This document shows, in pieces, positions 27,852-40,677 of a DNA stretch of 64,000 nucleotides; positions within the stretch are counted from its first letter, which is position 1, and each line of letters opens with the position of its first letter. The position numbers and the translations under genes are program-made. Under the pieces are notes generated by a model that made no database searches, had not been told where the DNA came from, and worked only from the letters and a program-made list of their open reading frames with translations. Source of the stretch: an uncultured Kiritimatiellota bacterium. GTDB taxonomy: Bacteria; Verrucomicrobiota; Kiritimatiellia; RFP12; DVOR01. Location: positions 55,988-119,987 of the forward strand of contig CALXSE010000005.1 of the NCBI GenBank assembly GCA_944391085.1, written 5' to 3'.

Positions 27852-28805
27852 ATGGACGCCGTCCCTTTGCTCGAAGTCGAGAACCTGAGCGTGACGTTCC
27901 GCACGCCCGGCGGGGAGGTCACCCCCGTGCCGGAGGTCAGCCTCCGCGTCCGTGCCGGCGAGCGCGTCGCCCTCGTGGGCGAAAGCGGGTGCGGCAAATC
28001 GGTGACCGCCCTCTCCCTCACCGCCCTCCCGCCCACCGACCGCGCCCGCCGCGCCGGCGCGATCCGGTTCGACGGGCACGATCTGCTGGGCGACCCCAAG
28101 GCGTTGCGCGCGGTGCGCCGCGGCGGCGTCGCCTATGTCTTCCAGGACCCGATGGCGAGCCTCAACCCCGTCCTCCGCGTCCGGGCACAAATCGCCGAGG
28201 CGCTCCCTGCGGGGCTGCCCCGCGCCGCCCGCCGCGACCGCATCCTGGGGCTGTTGGCGGACGTCGGCCTGCCGGACCCCGCCCGTGCCGCGGAGGCCTT
28301 CCCCTGCGAGCTTTCCGGCGGCCAATGCCAGCGCGTCATGCTGGCGATGGCCCTGGCCGCGGACCCGCGCCTTCTGGTGGCGGACGAGCCCACGACGGCG
28401 CTCGACGTGACCACCCAGCGGCGCATCCTGGGCGTGATGGACGGCCTTGCCCGCAAGCGCGGCATGGCCGTGCTCCTCATCACGCACAACTTGGGCATCG
28501 TCGCCAACTACATGCAGCGCCTTTACGTCATGTACGCCGGGCGCATCGTCGAGAGCGGCCCGGTGCGGGACGTGCTTGCCGCGCCGCGCCATCCCTACAC
28601 CCGCGGCCTTCTGGCGGCCGTTCCTTCCCTGCGCCTGGACAAGCCCCGCCTTCGGGACATCCCCGGCACGGTCCCGCCGCCCGGGCGTTTCCCCGCGGGT
28701 TGCGCCTTCGCGCCCCGCTGCCCGCGCGCCGTGCCCGCCTGCTCCGCAGCCGTCCCGCCCCTCGCCGAGGCGGGCGGCCGTGCCCTGCGTTGCCTCAACC
28801 CGTGA
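27852..28805 (+). CDS. Oligopeptide/dipeptide ABC transporter ATP-binding protein (OppD/DppD-like)
   Basis: A 317-aa ATPase. The start is ATG 27852 with GAGG 6 nt upstream; a GTG at 27840 overlaps the previous stop and is less likely. Walker A GESGCGKS (residues 43-50), signature LSGGQCQRV, Walker B LLVADEP and the H-loop ITHN are present. The C-terminal Cys-rich extension (CAFAPRCPRAVPAC...LRCLNP) is the oligo_HPY tail that separates peptide/nickel importers from other ABC ATPases and may bind an Fe-S cluster. It follows the antiporter gene closely, but no permease, binding protein or second ATPase is nearby, so its partners must be elsewhere. Confidence 0.9.
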   Translation: MDAVPLLEVENLSVTFRTPGGEVTPVPEVSLRVRAGERVALVGESGCGKSVTALSLTALPPTDRARRAGAIRFDGHDLLGDPKALRAVRRGGVAYVFQDPMASLNPVLRVRAQIAEALPAGLPRAARRDRILGLLADVGLPDPARAAEAFPCELSGGQCQRVMLAMALAADPRLLVADEPTTALDVTTQRRILGVMDGLARKRGMAVLLITHNLGIVANYMQRLYVMYAGRIVESGPVRDVLAAPRHPYTRGLLAAVPSLRLDKPRLRDIPGTVPPPGRFPAGCAFAPRCPRAVPACSAAVPPLAEAGGRALRCLNP

Positions 28806-28822
28806 GCGTGGGCGTCGCGACG

Positions 28823-28854
28823 AAAAAGCCGCGCCCGGCCGGGCGCGGCTTTTT
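28823..28854. terminator. Bidirectional intrinsic terminator between oppD-like gene and argG
   Basis: A perfect palindrome in which AAAAAGCCGCGCCCG is mirrored by its complement, giving a G/C stem flanked by A5 and T5. It can terminate both convergent genes. Confidence 0.92.
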
Positions 28855-28871
28855 GGTGCCTTCGCGCCTGC

Positions 28872-30113
28872 TTACTTGCCGGCGATCTGGCCGGAGAGGG
28901 CGAGCATCCGGGCCTCGACGGACTGGATCTCGGCGAAGCCCTGGGAGGAGACGGGGTTGACGCCGTCGGAGGCCTCCATGGAGGAGTCGGCCTCGTTGTA
29001 GATGGAGTGCGGGCAGTCCGTGAGGGAGTCGAAGAGGATGTTGCCTTTGTAGAGGCTCAGCTTGACGGTGCCGTCGGCGTACTGCGCCAGCGTGTCCACG
29101 GCGTTGCGCGCGGCGACGGTGGTGGGGTCGTAGTAGCGGCCGTCGTAAATCTGGTCGGAGATGAGCTTGGAGAGCTGCATGAAGAAGAGGGTGGCGCGGC
29201 GGTCCATCGTGGCCTGATAGACGTAACGGATGGCCGAGCCCAGGAGCTCCATGCCGGGGGCCTCGTAGACGCCGCGGCTCTTGGTGCCGATGATGCGGTT
29301 CTCGAGGGCGTGCTTCATGCCGATGCCGTTGCGGCCGCCGATCTCGTTGGCCAGCATCATGGCCTCGAGGGGGGAGACGTCCTTGCCGTTGATCTGGACG
29401 GGGCGGCCCTTGGCGAAGCGGATGGTGATCTGCTCGGGCTTGTCGGGGGCCTGCCAGGGCCACACGCCCATGGTCGGCTCGACGATGGACATGGAGGTCT
29501 CCATGCTCTCGAGGTCCTCGGCCTCGTGGGAGAGGCCAGCCATGTTCGCGTCGGTGGAATACTTTTTCTTGCCGCCGGCGAAGGCGACGATGCCGAACTG
29601 GGCGAGGTAGTCGACCATCTGCGTGCGGCCGGGGAACTTCTTGAGGAGGCCCGCGTCGCGCCAGGGGGAGTAGACCTTCATCTCGGGGGCGAAGACGTTG
29701 GTGTAACGCTCGATGCGCATCTGGTCGTTGCCGCGGCCGGTGGCGCCGTGGACGAGCACCTGCACGCCGCGCTTCTTCATCTCGGGGATGAGGCCCTTGA
29801 TGGTGACGGCACGGCCGATGCCGGTGGAGTTCCAGTAGCCGCCGTCGTACATCGCCTGGCACTTGATGGCCTCGAGGCAGGCGTCGGCCATTTCGTCGCG
29901 CAGGTCCACGATGACCGTCTCGATGCCGGTGGGCGCCATGCGCCTGGCCACGTCGTTGATGTCCTTCTCGTCGGGCTGGCCGATGCCGCCGGTGAAGCCG
30001 ATCACCTTCACGCCGGCTTCCATCATCACCTTCGCGATCGTGCGCGAGTCGAGGCCGCCCGAGACGCACGTCCCGGCCACCATGCCCTTGAGGTCGTCCA
30101 AAACCATTGCCAT
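28872..30113 (-). CDS. argG: Argininosuccinate synthase
   Basis: A 413-aa enzyme joining citrulline and aspartate with ATP, the penultimate step of arginine synthesis. The N-type ATP pyrophosphatase loop is SGGLDS (residues 18-23). Other conserved parts are HGATGRGNDQ, FAPEMKVYSPWRD and YSTDANMAGLS. The length and the motif MGVWPWQAPD match the longer (E. coli-like) type. The start chosen is ATG 30113 with GGAG about 9 nt upstream; a TTG two codons earlier is possible. It is divergent from thiC and convergent with the oppD-like gene. No other arg genes are nearby. Confidence 0.96.
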   Translation of the reverse strand: MAMVLDDLKGMVAGTCVSGGLDSRTIAKVMMEAGVKVIGFTGGIGQPDEKDINDVARRMAPTGIETVIVDLRDEMADACLEAIKCQAMYDGGYWNSTGIGRAVTIKGLIPEMKKRGVQVLVHGATGRGNDQMRIERYTNVFAPEMKVYSPWRDAGLLKKFPGRTQMVDYLAQFGIVAFAGGKKKYSTDANMAGLSHEAEDLESMETSMSIVEPTMGVWPWQAPDKPEQITIRFAKGRPVQINGKDVSPLEAMMLANEIGGRNGIGMKHALENRIIGTKSRGVYEAPGMELLGSAIRYVYQATMDRRATLFFMQLSKLISDQIYDGRYYDPTTVAARNAVDTLAQYADGTVKLSLYKGNILFDSLTDCPHSIYNEADSSMEASDGVNPVSSQGFAEIQSVEARMLALSGQIAGK

Positions 30114-30149
30114 TGTCAATCACTCCGTTTCGGGTTGGAATCGCCGCGT

Positions 30150-30160
30150 ATTGTACCACA
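30150..30160 (-). promoter_or_regulatory. Extended -10 promoter of argG
   Basis: TGTGG-TACAAT on the minus strand, about 37 bp before the argG ATG, without a clear -35. Confidence 0.5.
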
Positions 30161-30171
30161 TTTGCTATACT
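30161..30171 (+). promoter_or_regulatory. Extended -10 promoter of thiC
   Basis: TTTGC-TATACT, abutting the divergent argG element. The leader to ATG 30203 is only about 25 nt, too short for a TPP riboswitch. Confidence 0.45.
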
Positions 30172-30202
30172 ATGGCGCGTCAGCGAGAAGAAAGGCACCC
30201 CT

Positions 30203-31519
30203 ATGACACAACTGCAAGCCGCCCGCCAAGGAATCGTCACCGAAGCCATGCGCGCCGTCGCCGCCGAAGAGCGCCTCACCCCGGAGGCCGTCCGCGACGC
30301 CGTCGCCTCCGGCCGCGCCGTCATCCCCCTCAACCCCGCGCACAAAGGCGTCAAGCCCACCGGCGTCGGCCGCCTCTTCTCAACCAAGATCAACGCCAAC
30401 CTCGGCCGCTCGCCCACGCGCTCGGGCAAGGGCGACGAGATCGTCAAGCTCCAGGTCGCCCTTGACGCCGGCGCGCAGTTCGTCATGGATCTCTCCGTCG
30501 GCACCGGCAAGGGCGCCGACGAGATCCGCGCCGAGCTCCGCGACATCCGCCAGGGGATGCTCGACCACTCCCCCGCCCCCCTCGGCACCGTCCCCATCTA
30601 CGAGACCATCTCCCGCCTCGACGGCGACATCCCCGTGATGGATCCCGCCTACCTCCTCCAGGTCATCCGCGAGCAGGCCGAGCAGGGCGTCGACTTCATG
30701 ACCCTCCACGCCGGGCTCCTGCGCAGGCACCTCCCTCTTTCCGACGGCCGCAAGATGGGCATCGTCTCGCGCGGCGGCGCCATCATGGCCGAATGGATGC
30801 GCAGCCACGACGCCGAAAACCCCCTCTACACCCATTGGGATGAGGTCATGGACATCCTTGCCGAGCACGACGTCACCGTCTCCCTCGGCGACGGTCTCCG
30901 CCCCGGCTGCCTCGCCGACGCCAGCGACGAGGCCCAATTCGCCGAGCTCTCCGTCCTCGGCGAACTCGTCCGCCGCTGCCGCGAGCGCGGCGTCCAGGCC
31001 ATGGTCGAGGGCCCCGGCCACATCCCCTTCGATCAAATCCAGATGAACATGGAGCGCGAGCAGGAGCTCTGCGACGGCGCCCCCTTCTACGTCCTCGGCC
31101 CCGTCGTCACCGACATCGCCCCGGCCTATGACCACATCGTCTCGGCCATCGGCGCCACCGCCGCCGCCACTTACGGCGCCAGCCTCCTCTGCTACGTCAC
31201 CCCCGCCGAGCACCTTGGCCTCCCCGACGCGAACGAGGTCCACCAGGGTTGCGTCGCCTACCTCATCGCCGCCCACGCCGGCGACGTCGCCCGCGGGCTC
31301 CCCGGCGCCCGCGACCGCGATGACAGGATGGCCCAGGCCCGCTACGACTTTGACTGGAACGCCCAGTTCGACCTTGCCATCGACCCCTGCGCCGCCCGCG
31401 AGCGCTGGCTGCGCACCCGCGCCGAGAAGGGCGCAGACGCCAACGACGACCACTGCTCCATGTGCGGCAAGGCCTTCTGCGCCGTCCGCACCACCAAGCG
31501 CATGCGCCAGGGCCTTTGA
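30203..31519 (+). CDS. thiC: Phosphomethylpyrimidine synthase ThiC
   Basis: A 438-aa radical SAM enzyme converting aminoimidazole ribotide to the HMP-P pyrimidine of thiamine. The start is ATG 30203 after AGAAAGG. The C-terminal 4Fe-4S motif CSMCGKAFC (CxxCxxxxC, about residues 418-426) is intact, and KINANLGRS, SVGTGKG, EGPGHIPFDQ and GLPDANEVHQGC are family landmarks. The length matches the short bacterial form without the extra N-terminal domain. Third codon positions are strongly C-biased. No other thi genes are in the window and no TPP riboswitch is seen upstream. Confidence 0.97.
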   Translation: MTQLQAARQGIVTEAMRAVAAEERLTPEAVRDAVASGRAVIPLNPAHKGVKPTGVGRLFSTKINANLGRSPTRSGKGDEIVKLQVALDAGAQFVMDLSVGTGKGADEIRAELRDIRQGMLDHSPAPLGTVPIYETISRLDGDIPVMDPAYLLQVIREQAEQGVDFMTLHAGLLRRHLPLSDGRKMGIVSRGGAIMAEWMRSHDAENPLYTHWDEVMDILAEHDVTVSLGDGLRPGCLADASDEAQFAELSVLGELVRRCRERGVQAMVEGPGHIPFDQIQMNMEREQELCDGAPFYVLGPVVTDIAPAYDHIVSAIGATAAATYGASLLCYVTPAEHLGLPDANEVHQGCVAYLIAAHAGDVARGLPGARDRDDRMAQARYDFDWNAQFDLAIDPCAARERWLRTRAEKGADANDDHCSMCGKAFCAVRTTKRMRQGL

Positions 31520-31540
31520 GCGCCCCGCTCCGCGTGCCCA

Positions 31541-31574
31541 AAGGGCCCCGTTCCCCGGGGCCCTTCCTTTTTTT
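31541..31574 (+). terminator. Intrinsic terminator of thiC
   Basis: A 9-bp stem AAGGGCCCC/GGGGCCCTT (31541-31549 with 31557-31565), then CC and seven T. Confidence 0.92.
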
Positions 31575-31677
31575 GTTGCCCGACGCTTTCACGTGGACAT
31601 GTGGCCCCATGGCCTGCCTCTCCGGCATGGCGAGGCGCTTGGGCGCCTCTTCCGTGGCGGGGCTGGCGGGGGAGGGG

Positions 31678-31710
31678 AAAAACAAACAGGCGCCCCGGGC
31701 GGGGCGCCTG
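31678..31710 (-). terminator. Intrinsic terminator of ileS
   Basis: A perfect 10-bp stem CAGGCGCCCC/GGGGCGCCTG (31687-31696 with 31701-31710) with a 4-nt loop. On the minus strand it is followed by TTTGTTTTT. The stretch 31575-31677 between this and the thiC terminator holds nothing I recognise. Confidence 0.88.
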
Positions 31711-31730
31711 CGAGGGGCGGCGAGGACGGG

Positions 31731-34862
<3,132 letters not shown>

Positions 34863-34882
34863 GGTTTCCTTTGGTGCGGGGC

Positions 34883-35338
34883 TCAATCGCGCAGGACGGC
34901 GAGGACGCCTTCGCGGTCGGTGGCGGCGATCATGGCGGCGCGCTTGTCGGCGTCCATCAGGGTGCGGCTGACGCTGCCGAGGAAGGCGATGTAGCCCGAG
35001 CCGGCGGCGGGGGGCACGAGCATGAGGATGACCACGCGCGTGGGGCAGTCGTCTGGCGCGTCGGCGGCGAAGCCCTCCTTGTGGATGCCGATGGCGCAGG
35101 CGAGCTCGGCCACCACGTCGGTGCGGCCGTGGGGGAGGGCGATCTCGCCGGGCATGACGGTGGAGGCGGACATCTCGCGGCGGACGACGGCCTGCTTGGC
35201 CTCCTCGCGCCGGTCCTCGGGGAGCGCGCCGGCGGCGACCAGGGCGTCGACCAGCTCGGCGATGACGCCGAAGATGTCCTCGCCCTTGAGGGCGTTGACG
35301 ACCACGGCCTTGTCCAACATCGTGTCGTAAGTGCTCAT
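34883..35338 (-). CDS. PTS EIIA component, PtsN/fructose-mannitol type
   Basis: A 151-aa EIIA protein that accepts phosphate from HPr on a histidine, H70 in EIALPHGRTD. The length fits a stand-alone IIA domain. No sugar-specific IIB or IIC gene is near, so a regulatory role like PtsN (nitrogen PTS) is plausible but unproven. It sits between the aminotransferase (18 nt upstream) and ileS (20 nt downstream) and is probably co-transcribed with both. Confidence 0.9.
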   Translation of the reverse strand: MSTYDTMLDKAVVVNALKGEDIFGVIAELVDALVAAGALPEDRREEAKQAVVRREMSASTVMPGEIALPHGRTDVVAELACAIGIHKEGFAADAPDDCPTRVVILMLVPPAAGSGYIAFLGSVSRTLMDADKRAAMIAATDREGVLAVLRD

Positions 35339-35356
35339 AGGTGTTTCCTTGTCGAA

Positions 35357-36325
35357 TCAAAGATAAGGGGTGCGCAGGGCCGCGTTCTCGCGGGTGTCGC
35401 GCAAAATCAGCTCGTCGAGCCTGCGCCCGATGGGCCCGGGCCTGCCGTCGCCGACGGGCCGACCCTCCCATTCCACGGCCGAGGCCACGTTCAGGGTCGT
35501 GCCCACCACCAGGATCTCGCGCGCCTCGGCCAGCTCCTCCACGCGGATGGGGCGGAAGACCACGCCGCGCAGCAGGCCCTGCGCCTCCAGCCCCTGCGCC
35601 AGCTCGGCCACGCGCAGCATCGTGGTGCCGGCGAGGACGGCGTCAAGCGGCGGGAAGGCGAGCGTGCCGCCCTTGGAGACGATGCCGATGTTCTCGGTGG
35701 CGCCCTCGGTGATGTGGCCGCGGCCGTCCGCGCCAACGGTGAAGTCGACGCCCCAGGCCTCGGCCTCCATCTTCATGAGGACGTTGGGGATGTAGTTGCA
35801 CGTCTTGGCGGTGGCGAAGTCCGGGTGCTTGGGCGGCACCGCGCTCAGGCGCAGGCGCGCGCCCCCGGGCTTACGCTCCATGAAGGGCCTCCCGGCGCCG
35901 TAGACCAGGATGTAGAGCGCCGAGGCCTCGCTCTCCATGGGCGAGACGCCCATCCCGCCGGGCCCGCGGCTCAGCACCACGCGCACCGAGCAGTCGCGCC
36001 GGCCGGCCGCCGCCAAGGCCTCCAAGACCTTCTCGCGCAGGGCCTCCGGGCCGCGGTGGAAGGCCAGGCCGATCTGGTACGCGCTGCGGCGCAGGCGGTG
36101 CAGGTGCGCGTCCAGGTTGTAGACCGCGCCCTCCACGCCTTTCATCGTCTCGAAGACGCCGTCGCCCCGGTGCGCCAGGTGGTCCGCGAAGGGCACCACC
36201 ATTAGCGCCGGGTCACGCACGCAAGCGTCCCACAGGCTGGAATAAAAGAGGTAATAGGGGGTCTTCCCCGCATGGGCGCTCCCACGCAGGGCCTCGACGA
36301 AAGCGTTCGCTTGTAGCTCTTTCAC
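35357..36325 (-). CDS. PLP-dependent aminotransferase class IV (branched-chain aminotransferase / aminodeoxychorismate lyase family)
   Basis: A 322-aa fold-type IV PLP enzyme. The start is GTG 36325. Landmarks are HRGDGVFET (about residues 52-60), the likely PLP lysine K174 (AKTCNYIPN) and the acidic motif EGATENIG (about 208-215). These match IlvE, D-amino-acid transaminase and PabC. The extended N-terminus and KMEAEAWG segment resemble BCAT-like enzymes, but substrate cannot be assigned. Neighbouring ileS makes isoleucine metabolism an attractive guess only. It has an extended -10 promoter about 27 bp upstream. Confidence 0.85.
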   Translation of the reverse strand: MKELQANAFVEALRGSAHAGKTPYYLFYSSLWDACVRDPALMVVPFADHLAHRGDGVFETMKGVEGAVYNLDAHLHRLRRSAYQIGLAFHRGPEALREKVLEALAAAGRRDCSVRVVLSRGPGGMGVSPMESEASALYILVYGAGRPFMERKPGGARLRLSAVPPKHPDFATAKTCNYIPNVLMKMEAEAWGVDFTVGADGRGHITEGATENIGIVSKGGTLAFPPLDAVLAGTTMLRVAELAQGLEAQGLLRGVVFRPIRVEELAEAREILVVGTTLNVASAVEWEGRPVGDGRPGPIGRRLDELILRDTRENAALRTPYL

Positions 36326-36351
36326 GTCCGTACGGCTCCGAAAGCGCGTCC

Positions 36352-36362
36352 ATCATACCAAA
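36352..36362 (-). promoter_or_regulatory. Extended -10 promoter of the aminotransferase-PTS-ileS operon
   Basis: TTTGG-TATGAT on the minus strand with no clear -35. Confidence 0.4.
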
Positions 36363-36473
36363 AAACCACCTCCCCGCGCACGGCTTTTTGGCGGGGCCGC
36401 CGGCCGTGCGCCCGCGTCGGCGCGGGAAAACGAAATCCTAACGCCGCGCTTACCTAACCCTAAGGTTTGTATA

Positions 36474-36502
36474 TTGACCGTGTGGTGGGGATTTGGTATG
36501 TT
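36474..36502 (+). promoter_or_regulatory. Promoter of the V-ATPase operon
   Basis: TTGACC (36474-36479), a 17-bp spacer, and TTGG-TATGTT (-10 at 36497-36502). The start is expected near 36509, giving a leader of about 27 nt with AGGAAAGGG as ribosome binding site. Confidence 0.65.
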
Positions 36503-36535
36503 ACGGCCCATTATTCCTCAGGAAAGGGACACGGC

Positions 36536-37111
36536 ATGGAAAACCTGGACGCGCTTTTGGAAAAGATCCGGAACGACGGCGTTGAGGCCGCGAAGCGGGA
36601 AGCCGCGGAAATCGTCGCCAAAGCCCGGCGGGAGGCCGAGGAGACCCTCGTCAAGGCCAAGGCGGAGGCCCAGGCCGAGCGCGCCCGGGCGAAGGCCGAC
36701 GCGGAACGCCTGGCCCAGGGCGCGGAGGCGACCATCCGCCAGGCCGCGCGCGACGTGCTCCTGAAGCTGGGGCAAGACGTCGAGGCGCTCTTCGAGCGGA
36801 CGCTCGGGGGCGCGGTGGACGAGGCGCTTGCCAAGGGCGCGGCCGTCGAGGCCCTCGCGGAGGCCGCCGTCAAAGCCTATCTCAAGGACGGCGAGGTGAC
36901 CCTTGAGGCCGCGCCGGGGTTGGCCGAGGCCCTCAAGGCGCGCCTGGCCCGGCAGGGTGGGGCGACGGTCGTCACGGACCCGCAGATGGGGACGGGCTTC
37001 AAGGTGCGCCTGGACGGTGGGCGCGTGGAACATGATTTCTCGGGCGAGGCCGTGCGCGAGGCGCTGGCCGCCCTCCTGCGCCCGCAGCTGGCCAAGCTCC
37101 TGGAGGCGTGA
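36536..37111 (+). CDS. atpE: V/A-type ATPase subunit E (peripheral stalk)
   Basis: A 191-aa protein. The start is ATG 36536. The first about 85 residues are an Ala/Glu/Lys/Arg-rich coiled coil without prolines, followed by a small globular domain ending LRPQLAKLLEA, the architecture of the E stalk subunit that links the A/B headpiece to subunit I. It is the first gene of the E-DUF2764-A-B-D-I-K operon and is placed by position as much as by sequence, because stalk subunits are poorly conserved. Confidence 0.85.
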   Translation: MENLDALLEKIRNDGVEAAKREAAEIVAKARREAEETLVKAKAEAQAERARAKADAERLAQGAEATIRQAARDVLLKLGQDVEALFERTLGGAVDEALAKGAAVEALAEAAVKAYLKDGEVTLEAAPGLAEALKARLARQGGATVVTDPQMGTGFKVRLDGGRVEHDFSGEAVREALAALLRPQLAKLLEA

Positions 37112-37114
37112 GGC

Positions 37115-37639
37115 GTGAGCCTGGCTTATCTTCTGGCCTCCCTGCCGATGCTTGCCTACGGCCGCGCGCCGCAGGTGACGGCGGAGGCTTTCGCGGCGGC
37201 CTGCGCCGCCGCGCTTCCCGGGAAGGACGCCGGTTGCGCGGCGGCCCTCGCCCGCGGGGAGGCCTGCGACCATCCCGCGGCCCGGAAATGGCGCGATTTG
37301 GAGGCCGCCATCGACGGCGCCGTCGGCCGCCGCCGCCTGGCGCGCAGAGTGCAGGGCGCAGGGACGTTCGCGCCGCCCGAGACGGCGGCCTGCCCGGTGT
37401 GGCTGACGCGCCTGGTGGACGCGGCCTTCGAGGGCGCGCCCGACCCCTTGGCGCGCGAGGAGGCGATCGACCGCGTCCGGTGGGCGGCCGCGGATGAGCT
37501 GGGCGGGTTCGACCCGATGGCGAAGGGGCAGGTCTTCGCCTATGCGGTGCGGCTGCGCCTGGCCCTGCGCCGCGCGGCGTTGGACGCGGGGCGGGGACGA
37601 GAGCGGCTGGAGGCCGCGCTCCCCAAACAGACGCTTTGA
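37115..37639 (+). CDS. V-ATPase operon protein, DUF2764-like
   Basis: A 174-aa alpha-helical protein starting at GTG 37115, three bases after the subunit E stop. The start YLLASLPML and the helix FDPMAKGQVFAYAVRLRLALR resemble DUF2764 proteins that lie between subunits E and A in bacterial V-ATPase operons. It may take the place of the missing subunit C or act in assembly; this is inference from position. The gene has no membrane segment or catalytic motif. Confidence 0.7.
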   Translation: MSLAYLLASLPMLAYGRAPQVTAEAFAAACAAALPGKDAGCAAALARGEACDHPAARKWRDLEAAIDGAVGRRRLARRVQGAGTFAPPETAACPVWLTRLVDAAFEGAPDPLAREEAIDRVRWAAADELGGFDPMAKGQVFAYAVRLRLALRRAALDAGRGRERLEAALPKQTL

Positions 37640-37646
37640 GGTGACT

Positions 37647-39389
37647 ATGGACAAGACGATTGGCAAGGTGACGGGCGTCAACGGCAACATGATCACGGTG
37701 GCGTTCACCGGGGCCGTGGCGCAGAACGAGGTGGGCTACGCCTGCATCCCGGGCAAGGGGCGCCCCCTGCGGCTGATGAGCGAAATCGTGCGCATCCGCG
37801 ACGGCGTGGCGGACCTGCAGGTCTTCGAGGACACGCGCGACCTGCAGGTGGGCGACGCGCTGGAGTTCTCCGGCGACATGCTCGCCGCGGAGCTCGGCCC
37901 GGGCCTGCTTGGGCGCGTCTACGACGGCCTGCTGAACCCGCTCCCGGAGCTGGCCGAGCAGTGCGGCTTCTTCCTTCAGCGCGGGACGTACCTGCCCTCG
38001 CTCGACCGCACGGCGAAGTGGGCCTTCACCCCCGTGGCCAAGCCCGGCGACCGCCTGACGGCGGGCGAGGCGGTGGGCACGGTGCCGGAGGGCGTCCATA
38101 CGCACCGCATCATGATCCCCTTCGCCTGGCGCGGCGTCTACACGGTGAAGTCCGTCGCCCCCGCCGGTGCGTACACGGTGGAGGATGAGGTGGCGGTGGT
38201 GACGGACGCCAAGGGCCAGGAGCACGGCGTGAAGCTGATGCAGCGCTGGCCCGTGAAGCTGCCCATCACCTGCTATGCCGAGCGCCTGCGCCCCACCGAG
38301 ACCCTCTCCACGGGCATCCGTTCGGTGGACACCTTCTTCCCGGTGGCCGTGGGCGGCACCTACTGCATCCCCGGCCCCTTCGGCGCGGGCAAGACGGTGA
38401 TCCAGCACCAGACCTCGCAGTATGCGGACGTGGACGTCGTCATCGTGGCGGCCTGCGGCGAGCGCGCCGGCGAGGTCGTCGAGACCCTCCGCGAGTTCCC
38501 GGAGCTGATGGATCCGAAGACGGGCCGCACCCTGATGGACCGCACCGTCATCATCTGCAACACCTCGTCCATGCCCGTGGCGGCGCGCGAGGCCTCCGTC
38601 TACACCGCCGTCACGCTGGCCGGCTATTACCGCCAGATGGGCTTGAACGTCCTGTTGTTGGCGGATTCCACGTCCCGCTGGGCGCAGGCGTTGCGCGAGA
38701 TGTCCGGGCGGCTCGAGGAAATCCCCGGCGACGAGGCCTTCCCCGCCTACCTGGAATCGGTCATCGCGGGCTTCTATGAGCGCGCGGGCCGCGTCCGCCT
38801 CAAGGACGGCTCCGTCGGCTCGGTCACCATCGGCGGCACGGTCTCGCCGGCGGGCGGCAACTTCGACGAGCCGGTGACGCAGGCCACGCTGAAGGTGGTC
38901 GGCGCCTTCCACGGCCTTTCCCGCGCCCGTTCCGACGCGCGCCGCTACCCGGCCATCGACCCGCTGGACTCGTGGAGCAAGTATCCCTCCGTCATCGAGC
39001 AGGGGCGCGTCGAGGCGCTGCGTGATTTGTTGCGCAAGGGCGCGGACGTGGAGCAGATGATGAAGGTCGTCGGCGAGGAAGGCACGGCGATGGATGACTT
39101 CATGGACTTCCTGAAGAAGGAGCTCATCGACGCGGTCTACCTGCAGCAGAACGCCTTCAACGAGGTGGACGCCTGTTGCCCCGTGGCGCGCCAGCGCGAC
39201 GCCTTCGGGGTGCTCGAGGCGATCGTCTCCCAGCGCTACGCCTACGCCGACAAGGCCGAGGCCCGCCGCGCCTTCCTGCGCCTCCAGCAGGCGTTCATCG
39301 ATTGGAACAACACCCCGCAGGGCGGCCCGGACTACGGCGTCCGCCGCGAGGCCGTGCTCAACTTCGTCGCGGAGGCTCCCCATGCGTAA
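37647..39389 (+). CDS. atpA: V/A-type ATPase catalytic subunit A
   Basis: A 580-aa catalytic subunit. The start is ATG 37647, eight bases after the previous stop; longer readings overlap the DUF2764-like gene. P-loop GPFGAGKT (about residues 242-249), the non-homologous region typical of A subunits, and [30 protein letters not shown] sequence around residues 335-365 are visible. It couples ATP turnover to rotation together with subunit B. It overlaps atpB by 8 nt. Confidence 0.97.
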   Translation: MDKTIGKVTGVNGNMITVAFTGAVAQNEVGYACIPGKGRPLRLMSEIVRIRDGVADLQVFEDTRDLQVGDALEFSGDMLAAELGPGLLGRVYDGLLNPLPELAEQCGFFLQRGTYLPSLDRTAKWAFTPVAKPGDRLTAGEAVGTVPEGVHTHRIMIPFAWRGVYTVKSVAPAGAYTVEDEVAVVTDAKGQEHGVKLMQRWPVKLPITCYAERLRPTETLSTGIRSVDTFFPVAVGGTYCIPGPFGAGKTVIQHQTSQYADVDVVIVAACGERAGEVVETLREFPELMDPKTGRTLMDRTVIICNTSSMPVAAREASVYTAVTLAGYYRQMGLNVLLLADSTSRWAQALREMSGRLEEIPGDEAFPAYLESVIAGFYERAGRVRLKDGSVGSVTIGGTVSPAGGNFDEPVTQATLKVVGAFHGLSRARSDARRYPAIDPLDSWSKYPSVIEQGRVEALRDLLRKGADVEQMMKVVGEEGTAMDDFMDFLKKELIDAVYLQQNAFNEVDACCPVARQRDAFGVLEAIVSQRYAYADKAEARRAFLRLQQAFIDWNNTPQGGPDYGVRREAVLNFVAEAPHA

Positions 39390-40677
39390 GCTTTACCACC
39401 AGATCGACAACATCTCCGGTTCCGTCGTCACCCTCCGCGCCGAGGGCGTCAAGAACCGTGAGCTCGCCGAGATCGACTCCCGCGTCGGCACCTCGCTGGC
39501 GCAGGTCATCAAGCTCGCCGGCGACGAGGTCACGCTTCAGGTCTTCGCCGGCGCGCGCGGCGTGGCGACGGACGCGCAGGTGCGCTTCCTGGGCCACCCG
39601 ATGCAGGTGCCCTTCGGCGACGAGCTGCTCGGGCGCGTCTTCACCGGTTCGGCCAAGCCCCGCGACAACGGCCCCGAGCTGGCGATGAACCCCACCGACA
39701 TCGGCACGCCCTCGGTCAACCCCGCCAAGCGCATCATCCCGCGCCACATGGTGCGCACCGGCATCCCGATGATCGACGTCTTCAATACCCTCGTCGAGAG
39801 CCAGAAGCTCCCCATCTTCGCCCGTGCCGGCGAACCTTACAATGAGCTGCTCGCCCGCATCGCCCTCCAGGCCGAGGTCGACATCATCATCCTCGGCGGC
39901 ATGGGCCTGAAGCACGACGACTACCTCGCCTTCCGCGACAAGCTGGACGCCTCGGGCGCGCTCTCGCGCACCGTCATGTTCGTCCACACCGCCGCCGACC
40001 CCGTGGTGGAGTGCATGCTTGTGCCGGACGTCTCGCTGGCCGTGGCCGAGCAGTTCGCCCTCAAGGGCAAGCGCGTCCTTGTCCTGCTCACGGATATGAC
40101 TTCCTTCGCCGACGCGATGAAGGAAATCGCCATCACCATGGAGCAGATCCCCTCCAACCGCGGCTACCCCGGCGACCTCTATTCCCAGCTCGCCGCCCGC
40201 TACGAGAAGGCCGTCGACTTCGAGGGCGCCGGCTCCATCACCATCCTTGCCGTGACGACGATGCCCGGCGACGACGTGACGCACCCCGTCCCCGACAACA
40301 CCGGCTACATCACCGAGGGCCAGTTCTACCTCCGCAACGGCCGCATCGAGCCCTTCGGCTCCCTCTCCCGCCTCAAGCAGCAGGTCAACAAAGACACCCG
40401 CGAGGACCACCGCACCATCATGGACGCGATGATCAAGCTCTACGCGCAGTACAAGGACGCCGCCGAAAAGCAGTCCATGGGCTTCCGCATGAGCGAGTGG
40501 GACCGCAAACTCCTGCGCTACGGCGCGCGCTTTGAGGAGAAGATGATGGATCTCTCCGTCAACATCCCCCTGGAGCAGGCGCTCGACCTCGGCTGGCAAA
40601 TCCTCGCCGACTGCTTCGAGCCCATGGAGACCGGCATCCCCTCCAAGATGTCCGACAAGTTCTGGCCCAAGAAATAA
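39382..40677 (+). CDS. atpB: V/A-type ATPase regulatory subunit B
   Basis: A 431-aa non-catalytic nucleotide-binding subunit that alternates with A in the headpiece. The start is ATG 39382 inside the end of atpA. The normal P-loop is replaced ([16 protein letters not shown]), as in other B subunits, and [17 protein letters not shown] and [22 protein letters not shown] are conserved. It ends 105 nt before subunit D; that gap contains no credible gene. Confidence 0.97.
   Translation: MRKLYHQIDNISGSVVTLRAEGVKNRELAEIDSRVGTSLAQVIKLAGDEVTLQVFAGARGVATDAQVRFLGHPMQVPFGDELLGRVFTGSAKPRDNGPELAMNPTDIGTPSVNPAKRIIPRHMVRTGIPMIDVFNTLVESQKLPIFARAGEPYNELLARIALQAEVDIIILGGMGLKHDDYLAFRDKLDASGALSRTVMFVHTAADPVVECMLVPDVSLAVAEQFALKGKRVLVLLTDMTSFADAMKEIAITMEQIPSNRGYPGDLYSQLAARYEKAVDFEGAGSITILAVTTMPGDDVTHPVPDNTGYITEGQFYLRNGRIEPFGSLSRLKQQVNKDTREDHRTIMDAMIKLYAQYKDAAEKQSMGFRMSEWDRKLLRYGARFEEKMMDLSVNIPLEQALDLGWQILADCFEPMETGIPSKMSDKFWPKK

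Noticed and set aside
30114..30202. TPP riboswitch upstream of thiC
   Set aside because: The gap to argG is under 90 bp and the predicted leader about 25 nt; no conserved TPP-riboswitch core was seen.
34863..34882. T-box leader for ileS
   Set aside because: Only 20 nt separate ileS from the PTS IIA gene, so there is no room.
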